Shown in pieces: positions 1 to 5,490 of a stretch of 6,097 nt of DNA. This DNA is from Candidatus Poseidoniaceae archaeon. GTDB taxonomy: Archaea; Thermoplasmatota; Poseidoniia; Poseidoniales; Poseidoniaceae. Numbering within the stretch: position 1 is the first letter of the stretch; every line of letters begins with the position of its first letter. Under the pieces are notes generated by a model. That model did not search any database, was not told the origin of the DNA, and saw only the letters and a program-made list of their open reading frames with translations. The DNA is taken from assembly GCA_022425185.1 (NCBI GenBank), contig JAKMFY010000064.1, forward strand, positions 1 through 6,097, given 5' to 3'. The translations under genes and the position numbers were made by a program.

Positions 1-840
1 TTAGAACGAGTTCCTGCTGACATTCGTGCTGCTGGTGGAGTTGCTCGTATGAGCCACCCTGACATGATTCAAGGCATTCTCGATTGCACTTCAATTCCAG
101 TAATGGCAAAAGCACGTATTGGCCACGAAGGGGAAGCACGTATTCTCGAGGCAATGGGAGTTGACATGGTTGACGAGTCAGAAGTACTCACTCCTGCGGA
201 TCCTTTCTTCCACATCGATAAGAAATCCTACGAAATTCCATTCGTATGTGGCGCAACAGAGCTCGGTGAAGCAGTTCGTCGAATTTACGAAGGCGCTGCA
301 ATGATTCGTACCAAAGGTGAAGCAGGAACAGGAAACCTCGTTGCTGCAGTTACACATTCTCGTCTGATCACTCAAGAGATTAAGCAAGTACAATCGATGG
401 ATGATGATTTGCTCGATGAAACAGCAGATATCATTGCAGAGAGATTCCGCGTCCTTGCAAACACTTCGAAACTACCAGGCACCCATCTTGAGACCCCATT
501 CGGCCCTATTGACGATGCTATGCGTTCGTCCCTGCGTTCTATTCTTGATGAAGTCAAAGAACTAGGACGTCTTCCAGTCGTCACATTTTCAGCAGGTGGA
601 ATCGCAACACCTGCGGATGCTTCACACATGATGCGAATGGGCATGGATGGTATTTTCGTCGGTTCTGGAATTTTCAAGTCTGATGATCCACCAACAATGG
701 CAGATGCAATCGTCATGGCAACCGCACACTACAATGATGGTGCAAAGGTCGCCGAAGCAATGGCTATGACAAAAGGCGATGCTATGAAAGGCGATGAACT
801 CGAAACATTGGAAGTCCGACTCGACCAACGTGGTTGGTAA
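1..840 (+). CDS. pdxS: Pyridoxal 5'-phosphate synthase, PdxS subunit (5'-truncated by window edge)
   Basis: PdxS is a TIM-barrel enzyme that builds pyridoxal 5'-phosphate from ribose 5-phosphate, glyceraldehyde 3-phosphate and ammonia supplied by the glutaminase PdxT (cytoplasmic, DXP-independent vitamin B6 route). The frame is open from base 1 and begins [17 protein letters not shown], which aligns with about residue 45 of the Bacillus subtilis protein, so roughly 44 N-terminal residues lie outside, including the first catalytic Asp. The ATG at 49 is internal. Both Schiff-base lysines are visible: MAKARIG (Lys codon 109-111, like K81) and [10 protein letters not shown] (Lys codon 313-315, like K149). 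The phosphate-binding motifs [10 protein letters not shown] and [11 protein letters not shown] and the usual C-terminal RGW are present. About 30 residues more than the bacterial form lie before LPVV (around 442-534); such an insertion is known in archaeal PdxS. No pdxT is seen in the window. Identification is very secure. Confidence 0.98.
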   Translation, partial: LERVPADIRAAGGVARMSHPDMIQGILDCTSIPVMAKARIGHEGEARILEAMGVDMVDESEVLTPADPFFHIDKKSYEIPFVCGATELGEAVRRIYEGAAMIRTKGEAGTGNLVAAVTHSRLITQEIKQVQSMDDDLLDETADIIAERFRVLANTSKLPGTHLETPFGPIDDAMRSSLRSILDEVKELGRLPVVTFSAGGIATPADASHMMRMGMDGIFVGSGIFKSDDPPTMADAIVMATAHYNDGAKVAEAMAMTKGDAMKGDELETLEVRLDQRGW

Positions 841-841
841 A

Positions 842-1069
842 TCACTCTAATGGCGTATCTACGGACACGTCACCAAGCGTCCACTTCAGAGTTTTGATGA
901 CGCCTTCCAAGGCCTTGTAATTACGAACAGCATCTTTCATGCCATCACGGTCTCCGCGCTGTCGACATTCCTCGAACCACGCTTTCCATTCGTTCATCTT
1001 TCGCTCAGCGCGACCAAGCATAGCCTCAATCTCCTCCCACGTCCGGTCATAGGTACGCTTTGCTGACAT
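842..1069 (-). CDS. Unrecognised small helical protein, 75 aa
   Basis: I do not recognise the family. The 75-residue product begins MSAKRTYDRTWEEIEAM and is highly charged, with no membrane segment or signal peptide. It appears to be two amphipathic helices (about residues 10-38 and 40-66) joined near GDRDG, followed by a short acidic tail. Four Trp (W11, W28, W31, W63) and one Cys (C35) are unusual for such a small protein and suggest a packed helical hairpin or a protein-binding role (inference). I chose the ATG at 1069; an in-frame TTG at 1081 would add four residues. A GGAG lies only three bases before the ATG, close for a Shine-Dalgarno site, and a weak TATA-like element is centred about 26 bases upstream. 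The gene follows the nucleotidyltransferase gene by 49 bases and converges on pdxS with one base between the stops. It is probably real because it fills the gap exactly and has a protein-like composition. Confidence 0.72.
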   Translation of the reverse strand: MSAKRTYDRTWEEIEAMLGRAERKMNEWKAWFEECRQRGDRDGMKDAVRNYKALEGVIKTLKWTLGDVSVDTPLE

Positions 1070-1091
1070 GGTACTCCACAAATGTCGAGGG

Positions 1092-1099
1092 TATTAGAA
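1092..1099 (-). promoter_or_regulatory. Weak candidate TATA box for the 75-aa gene
   Basis: On the minus strand this reads TTCTAATA and is centred about 26 bases before the ATG at 1069, where an archaeal TATA box would sit for a leaderless mRNA. It lies inside an imperfect inverted repeat (AGGG-T-ATT at 1088-1095 against AATCCCT at 1103-1109), which could instead be a weak hairpin after the nucleotidyltransferase stop. The match to a strong TATA box is poor, so this is a suggestion based mainly on position. Confidence 0.22.
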
Positions 1100-1118
1100 A
1101 CCAATCCCTACAATCACA

Positions 1119-2162
1119 TCACAAAATGCGAATATCATCTGTTTTCAAACGCTCGTTATCTCCAAGAACAAGAGCGATTGCAGTAACATTATCTTCTACA
1201 ACGGACCCTGGGGAAAGAATACATCCGGAAAGTGAGACGTTCGAACCAACCTTAGCCCCTTGCATAAGGACAGTCTCGCGCAGAGAAGACTCATTCCCTA
1301 CAGAGCAGCCTTTTGCGACAACTGATCGGTGAAGTTCAACATTTGAGCCAATATGAGCAGTCTTCGAAATGAATGAACCATTGCCATCGACTGAACCATC
1401 CGGCATGGGGAAGGGTAGAGTCTCACGTTGTTCGATCAGAACATTTTGGGCCCTGATCAGTTCATTGGGAGAACCCACGTCGAACCAAACACCATCAATG
1501 GCTTTTGCATACATTGGCCAACCCATCTCGAGAAGACGTGGAAAAAGATTCTTTGAAAAATCATACTTTTCTCCTTCTGGAACAAGAGCCATGACTTCTG
1601 GTTCAAGAATATACAATCCTGCGTTGATGACATTTGAAAAGGCTTCTTCAGGTGCTGGTTTTTCTTTGAACTTTCGAATGTATCCTTCACGCAGTTCACC
1701 ATCGACATCACCCTCCTTGGACTTCGATAGACCTACGATACCAAATGGACTTGGATCTTCAACTTCCCAAAGAGCCATTGTGGCCTTTGCTCCGCTTTCT
1801 TTGTGAGCTTGGAGAAGAGAAGCCACATCAAATGAGGCAACTGAATCTCCAGAACCAATGATGACTGTATCGGTTATTTCGTCCATAAGAAGTCGAACGG
1901 AACCAGCAGTACCCATTGGCGTATGTTCCTGATTGATCCGTCCTGAAATCGAATTTGTATTCCATTGCTCCACATGTGCAGCGAGCATTTCACCACGATA
2001 TCCGGTCGTAACAATGAGCGAATCAACGCCGCCTTGAATCATTGAATCCTTTACAAAATCAATGACTGGCCGTCCTAGAACTTCAACCATAGGCTTTGGC
2101 CGAGCATCGGTAATTGGCCTTAGACGAGAACCTTGGCCACCAGCCATGATGATTCCAAGCAT
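1119..2162 (-). CDS. Sugar-1-phosphate nucleotidyltransferase with left-handed beta-helix tail
   Basis: This enzyme of the NDP-sugar pyrophosphorylase family (COG1208 type) joins a nucleoside triphosphate to a sugar 1-phosphate, releasing pyrophosphate and giving an activated sugar for glycan, glycolipid or S-layer glycosylation. In the 347-residue product the nucleotide-binding signature AGGQGSRLRPIT is at 7-18 with KPM at 23-25; TPMGTAGSV is at 81-89, GSGD with the likely metal-binding Asp at 103-106, EKP at 167-169, NAGLYILEPE at 180-189, and WFDVGSPNEL with the second metal-binding Asp at 226-235. Residues from about 264 to 330 show degenerate hexapeptide repeats (such as AHIGSNV, CSVGNES, AKVGSNV), a short left-handed beta-helix that usually serves oligomerisation or regulation. 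Bifunctional forms carry a longer helix with acyltransferase activity, which I do not see support for here. The family covers mannose, glucose and glucosamine substrates (GTP, dTTP or UTP); the sequence alone does not decide. It starts five bases after the coiled-coil gene. Confidence 0.93.
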   Translation of the reverse strand: MLGIIMAGGQGSRLRPITDARPKPMVEVLGRPVIDFVKDSMIQGGVDSLIVTTGYRGEMLAAHVEQWNTNSISGRINQEHTPMGTAGSVRLLMDEITDTVIIGSGDSVASFDVASLLQAHKESGAKATMALWEVEDPSPFGIVGLSKSKEGDVDGELREGYIRKFKEKPAPEEAFSNVINAGLYILEPEVMALVPEGEKYDFSKNLFPRLLEMGWPMYAKAIDGVWFDVGSPNELIRAQNVLIEQRETLPFPMPDGSVDGNGSFISKTAHIGSNVELHRSVVAKGCSVGNESSLRETVLMQGAKVGSNVSLSGCILSPGSVVEDNVTAIALVLGDNERLKTDDIRIL

Positions 2163-2167
2163 GCTAA

Positions 2168-3172
2168 TCAGCGACGGCGTCCAGCGGACATGTCAACTCG
2201 ACGCATCTTTTTCTTACCGCCACGACGAGGTGGAGGTGAATTCGTATTCGTTTCTTCATTACCCATACCGCCAAAGGTAAGCGTGCCTTTGTTGAGTAGA
2301 CTTGAAATTAATTCTTCAGCAACTTCTTCAGATTCAGCCCCAGTCTTGAGGCTCTTGGAAACCGCTTCATTGTGGTCGGTCATCCATGATTTGCGTTCTT
2401 CACGGGCCATGTTCAGTTCATCTCTGACCTTGTTAACATCCGTCATCATTTCATCAATCTTTGAGTGCGTTTCGTCTGCTTTACCACGAAGTAAAACATA
2501 TTCGTTGTGATGTCTGTCGCCTTCTGCTTTGAGGAAATCTCGGTGAGAAAATGCTTCATCAACTTCTTTGGATTTTTCATCTGCACGACCAACGGCTTCG
2601 AGCATTGCTTGGTGAGAAGCATCAGCTTCTGCCTTGAGGGTCTTAATTGCAGAATCAAGATCATCAAGATCTACTGCAACCAATTCAAAGGCTTCAACAT
2701 CTGGTGATAATTCTTCCATTCTGCGACTCATTTGCTTGATTTTTTCCATGGTTTCTTTTTCTTTCTTAGGACCCATTGCAGATGTATTGTAAAGATTTTC
2801 TAAGTTCGTAACATCACGCTTCAATTGAGCATGTTCTGCTGTTGCGCTCTTTTTCTGATTCTTTTCGCCACGTCGTCCCTTAGCTTGACCGATAATTGAA
2901 CGAATTTGATCTTGAATTGCGTTTCTCTTTTCCTTGAACAATCGGATTTCAGCACGTATTGTTTTCACTTCTGCAAGTACAAGATCGACCTTTTCTTTGT
3001 GTTCTTTGTATTGAGCTTGAACTGCATTGCGTTGATCTGCGGCAGAACGGGCCTCGGAACTGAAATTATTACGGACATCTCGCAACTTTCGAACTTTAGC
3101 TTCCATAGCATGCAAGCGGTCACGTAGTTCAGCATCGGGGCGTTCTTCTGCTTGGTCTTTGGAACCCAACAT
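2168..3172 (-). CDS. Archaeal coiled-coil protein with basic tail (COG1340-like)
   Basis: The 334-residue product is almost entirely long charged helices with heptad-like spacing, no signal peptide and no membrane segment. Coiled-coil stretches cover about residues 12-95, 110-156 and 165-275, separated by a basic linker (GRRGEKNQKK, 99-108) and by a Pro at 157. The pattern LKRDVTNLENLYNTSAMGPK followed by MEKIKQMSRRMEEL resembles the conserved core of the archaeal coiled-coil family COG1340, and the segment LISSLLNKGTLTF (288-300) resembles that family's conserved end. The function of the family is not settled; members are sometimes mis-annotated as phosphoserine phosphatases. The last 30 residues are Pro- and then Arg/Lys-rich (RRGGKKKMRR and a final GRRR), which suggests contact with nucleic acid or the ribosome (inference). 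The ATG at 3172 directly abuts a perfect inverted repeat, and no Shine-Dalgarno site is evident. Alternatives would be SMC-like or cytoskeletal coiled coils, but there is no ATPase motif. Confidence 0.88.
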   Translation of the reverse strand: MLGSKDQAEERPDAELRDRLHAMEAKVRKLRDVRNNFSSEARSAADQRNAVQAQYKEHKEKVDLVLAEVKTIRAEIRLFKEKRNAIQDQIRSIIGQAKGRRGEKNQKKSATAEHAQLKRDVTNLENLYNTSAMGPKKEKETMEKIKQMSRRMEELSPDVEAFELVAVDLDDLDSAIKTLKAEADASHQAMLEAVGRADEKSKEVDEAFSHRDFLKAEGDRHHNEYVLLRGKADETHSKIDEMMTDVNKVRDELNMAREERKSWMTDHNEAVSKSLKTGAESEEVAEELISSLLNKGTLTFGGMGNEETNTNSPPPRRGGKKKMRRVDMSAGRRR

Positions 3173-3188
3173 ACCACTGCGTAGTGGT
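3173..3188. promoter_or_regulatory. Perfect inverted repeat abutting a start codon
   Basis: The sequence ACCACTGCGTAGTGGT has 6-bp arms that pair perfectly around a 4-base centre and ends exactly at the base before the minus-strand ATG at 3172. Upstream of it on the minus strand is an AT-rich stretch (TTTGAAATGCAAAA), roughly where a TATA box would lie for a short-leader transcript. It could be a DNA operator for a dimeric repressor over the transcription start, or an RNA hairpin hiding the start codon. On the plus strand it is followed by TTTT, like a small terminator, but no plus-strand gene ends here. The symmetry is seen; the role is inferred. Confidence 0.4.
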
Positions 3189-3223
3189 TTTGCATTTCAA
3201 ACCTATGGATTCACGAAAAGGGT

Positions 3224-4732
3224 TCAAACGTTGAAAATATCGAGCAACTCCAGTACTGCTCCAAGTCCAATAATCAAAGAACCAAGCAATTGGCTCGTAA
3301 CTGAAATAGAGCGACGCAACCTTGTCTTGAATTCATTACGAACATTGACGTTAATTTGACGACCAATGAGTAAATCTCCACTTGGTTCTTCCAATCGTAC
3401 TGAAACGGTTGCATCTCCAAAGCGCTCTGGCAAGAGAGTCTGCCAAGCCATCGTACCATCCTTGAGTAGACCAGTCATTTTTCCGAGAACATCTTCATTT
3501 CCTTCCACAGCAATCGGTAAGGATTCGGAGGACCACCAGACCTCCTTTCCAGGTTGAAGTTCATATCGCATGGCAATTTCATGAGGTCGGAAATCAGGAG
3601 ATTGAACACGGAACACAACGGTTTTGCTCTTTTTGGAAAGATTGTGCATAAACACAAACAAATTGGCTCTCTTTGTGACAACATTTTCAAGATCGACTTC
3701 GAAAACCAGATCTTTCAGAGCAGATGGTCGACCAAATTCCATATCCTGTTCGATTCGATCAACCAATCGGAAAAACGCAGGACATTGCGTTCTTGCATGC
3801 TCAATCAATTCAAGCCATAGTTCAAGACTGAAGGATTCTTCATTCAGTAGAGCCTGAATTCCCGCCTCTTTTATGACCTCTTCGAATTCAAGTTTCATTG
3901 TCTTCGAATCCATACCGTTGTAGTGCCGATACAAAGTCATAAGAATTTTCTCTCTTGCGAATTCATGCTTGATTCCACGCTTGACATGACTTTGAACAGT
4001 TCGCATGAGTAGGTCATATTTTGAGCGAAGCAAAGGGTCCAATTGAGTCCGAATCATATCGTCAAAAACACTTTGCAACGTTGATGGGTGAACTGGTGCT
4101 TCAAATGCATCCAATAAACCAGACTTGTTCACCATATTGAATCGATGTTGCCTTGTTGACATGTGTAATCCAAGAGCGAGCATATGCACACCCCATGACA
4201 TGATGAAGATATTTCTACCAAGTGAATTACCGAGTCCAAAGAGAAGAACAAAACCGAATCCAGTACACCCTAGGACCACGCTGGTAAAAGAAAGAGAATG
4301 CAATCGTATTTGGCTTTGGATTCTGTGTGCCATTCCATCATAACCATGCAGCGCCTCAATACTTTGATGTTGTTCTTGAGAGAACTTGATCGCTTGTGTA
4401 AACGCTGAATTCGAGAGAGAAATTCTGTATCGATGCATACCGAGAACAAGTAACCAGCCCAGACCTACAACCGAACCAAGTAGTAACAAACTGGAGCTAA
4501 ACGATTGCCCAAGGGAAGGCTCAATACTGGATTCCCACCAATTGGGGTCTGTTCCCTCGTATGCCCATGAACCTAACAGAATGAACAAAGAAAAGATTGG
4601 GAGAAGAAGAGTCAGACGTAATCCAGAGGAGAGAATCTGGTCATCTATTGAGAGTAGGAAACGTTCTCTTTCCAAAAGAGGAGACTCCAAAACGGAGGGC
4701 AAGGTCGATTCGACTGTTTCGCTCACAAGCAT
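3224..4732 (-). CDS. Unrecognised membrane protein, about five TM segments and a large cytoplasmic region
   Basis: I do not recognise the family of this 502-residue protein. Hydrophobic segments are visible at about residues 37-57, 80-100, 148-169, 174-192 and 478-498. Basic residues after the second (HRYR) and fourth (STRQHR) and before the fifth (RLRR), with an acidic Trp-rich loop (EGTDPNWWESS) after the first, predict N-terminus in, C-terminus out and residues 193-477 in the cytoplasm. That cytoplasmic part is helical to about 340 (possible scaffold or binding module). It then becomes strand-rich to about 465, with alternating patterns such as ANLFVFMHNL, KTVVFRV and DATVSVRLEE, suggesting a beta-sandwich. 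I see no catalytic motif, P-loop or transporter signature. The ATG at 4732 is the first available start because an in-frame stop occurs two codons upstream. The gene lies 64 bases after a DtxR-family gene, so metal-linked control is possible but unproven. Confidence 0.85.
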   Translation of the reverse strand: MLVSETVESTLPSVLESPLLERERFLLSIDDQILSSGLRLTLLLPIFSLFILLGSWAYEGTDPNWWESSIEPSLGQSFSSSLLLLGSVVGLGWLLVLGMHRYRISLSNSAFTQAIKFSQEQHQSIEALHGYDGMAHRIQSQIRLHSLSFTSVVLGCTGFGFVLLFGLGNSLGRNIFIMSWGVHMLALGLHMSTRQHRFNMVNKSGLLDAFEAPVHPSTLQSVFDDMIRTQLDPLLRSKYDLLMRTVQSHVKRGIKHEFAREKILMTLYRHYNGMDSKTMKLEFEEVIKEAGIQALLNEESFSLELWLELIEHARTQCPAFFRLVDRIEQDMEFGRPSALKDLVFEVDLENVVTKRANLFVFMHNLSKKSKTVVFRVQSPDFRPHEIAMRYELQPGKEVWWSSESLPIAVEGNEDVLGKMTGLLKDGTMAWQTLLPERFGDATVSVRLEEPSGDLLIGRQINVNVRNEFKTRLRRSISVTSQLLGSLIIGLGAVLELLDIFNV

Positions 4733-4776
4733 CCCTTACGAACATGAGTCAAAAGCGTTCGTCCTGTAAGAGAGGG

Positions 4777-4791
4777 AAATCCATTGGATTT
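4777..4791. promoter_or_regulatory. Perfect 15-bp dyad downstream of the DtxR-family gene
   Basis: AAATCCATTGGATTT has 7-bp arms that match exactly around a single central base. It sits five bases past the stop of the DtxR-family gene and about 45 bases before the start of the membrane-protein gene. A one-base centre suits a DNA site for a homodimer better than a tight RNA hairpin, although a 5-bp stem with a 5-base loop is possible. It does not match the classical DtxR or MntR consensus that I know. It may be an operator for the membrane-protein gene, or a chance dyad in AT-rich DNA. Confidence 0.35.
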
Positions 4792-4796
4792 ACAAC

Positions 4797-5453
4797 TTAA
4801 TGAGAACGCACGATGATAGAATCAGAAATTTCTGAGTCGAGTTCTATGATTACTCCATTCGCTTGATATTTTGATGTCCCAAGAGATGTTACTAATGACC
4901 CGATGGCAATTTGTTCTCCAAAAAGATTGATCAGTTCTTCAGATAGCAAAAGACCTACAACTGTACCTTCATTCCCGGTTGGTAATAATGAAAGTGAAGT
5001 ATGTTCAGATACTCTTGAAACGATTCGTTCTCCAATATGTTCGCTCGGCTGGGGAATCTCTCTCCCACTTGGATCAAATTCTGGATCTCCAAGTAAGACA
5101 GTTAATGCAACTTCTAAATCATCATCAATCGCATGTTCAAGGCGACAAGCAGTCTCGTGCGTATTACCGCTGAACGGAATTCGTTCTAGAAGAACTTCAG
5201 CGAGTCGATGCCGTCGCTTCATTGTTCGACCATGGATCAAACCTGATTCAGTCAACTGAGCGCCTTTATATCGCACATAATCAATGAAGCCTTTGACTGA
5301 CAATCGCTGAATCATTTCTGTTGCAGAAGCAGGAGAAACTCCGAGTCGTTGTGCTAAATCTCCAGTGCGTACTCTCGAATGTGGATCTGATTCGTAGAAT
5401 TCATACATTGTTTCGAGGTATTCATCCTCAAACTCTTGAAAATGACCTGCCAT
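4797..5453 (-). CDS. DtxR/MntR-family metal-dependent transcriptional repressor with C-terminal FeoA/SH3-like domain
   Basis: Members of this family bind DNA as dimers when loaded with Fe2+ or Mn2+ and repress metal-uptake genes. In the 218-residue product a winged helix-turn-helix covers about residues 8-75 (recognition region LGVSPASATEMIQRL), with the usual EDEYLETMYEF opening. The dimerisation domain at about 78-145 carries the expected ligands: H82, E86 and H99 match the ancillary site of DtxR, and C103-x2-E106-H107 matches its primary site. E11 replaces DtxR Met10, and E14 matches MntR Glu11. From about 155 a FeoA/SH3-like module follows (GNEGTVVGLL, then FGEQIAIGSLV). I chose the ATG at 5453 because family members begin a few residues before the DEYL motif; the frame is open to 5603, but that extension would overlap the zinc-ribbon gene and has no domain. 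A TATA-like AAAATATT lies about 31 bases upstream, implying a very short leader. Iron versus manganese preference cannot be settled here. Confidence 0.93.
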   Translation of the reverse strand: MAGHFQEFEDEYLETMYEFYESDPHSRVRTGDLAQRLGVSPASATEMIQRLSVKGFIDYVRYKGAQLTESGLIHGRTMKRRHRLAEVLLERIPFSGNTHETACRLEHAIDDDLEVALTVLLGDPEFDPSGREIPQPSEHIGERIVSRVSEHTSLSLLPTGNEGTVVGLLLSEELINLFGEQIAIGSLVTSLGTSKYQANGVIIELDSEISDSIIVRSH

Positions 5454-5480
5454 GGAAACCGCTACCCCGTACCTTGGTTC

Positions 5481-5488
5481 AATATTTT
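5481..5488 (-). promoter_or_regulatory. Candidate TATA box for the DtxR-family gene
   Basis: The minus strand reads AAAATATT, the most AT-rich run in the 37-base gap after the zinc-ribbon gene, centred about 31 bases before the ATG at 5453. Archaeal TATA boxes sit around 26 bases before transcription start, so this would give a leader of about five bases. It supports the chosen start and suggests that the repressor gene has its own promoter. Confidence 0.38.
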
Positions 5489-5490
5489 GG

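Noticed and set aside
372..716. 114-residue minus-strand reading frame inside pdxS
   Set aside because: It lies wholly antisense to a highly conserved gene and has no protein-like features.
49..840. pdxS starting at the ATG at 49
   Set aside because: The conserved PdxS sequence [13 protein letters not shown] is encoded in frame from base 1, so this ATG is internal and the gene is cut by the window edge.
1070..1081. TTG start adding four residues to the 75-aa protein
   Set aside because: The ATG at 1069 is the stronger start codon, and the positions of GGAG and the TATA-like element suit it; the TTG remains possible.
1088..1109. Imperfect hairpin after the nucleotidyltransferase gene as a terminator
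   Set aside because: The stem is bulged and short, lacks a following T-run on the minus strand, and overlaps a possible promoter; it is too weak to call.
1369..1806. 145-residue plus-strand reading frame opposite the nucleotidyltransferase gene
   Set aside because: It is antisense to a clearly conserved enzyme, is rich in Ser, Pro and Arg as antisense frames often are, and shows no domain.
3173..3191. Plus-strand intrinsic terminator (hairpin followed by TTTT)
   Set aside because: No plus-strand gene ends nearby; the genes on both sides are on the minus strand, where no T-run follows the hairpin.
4386..4769. 127-residue plus-strand reading frame opposite the membrane-protein gene
   Set aside because: It mirrors the coding frame of the membrane protein and has no recognisable motif; its opposite strand gives a coherent topology.
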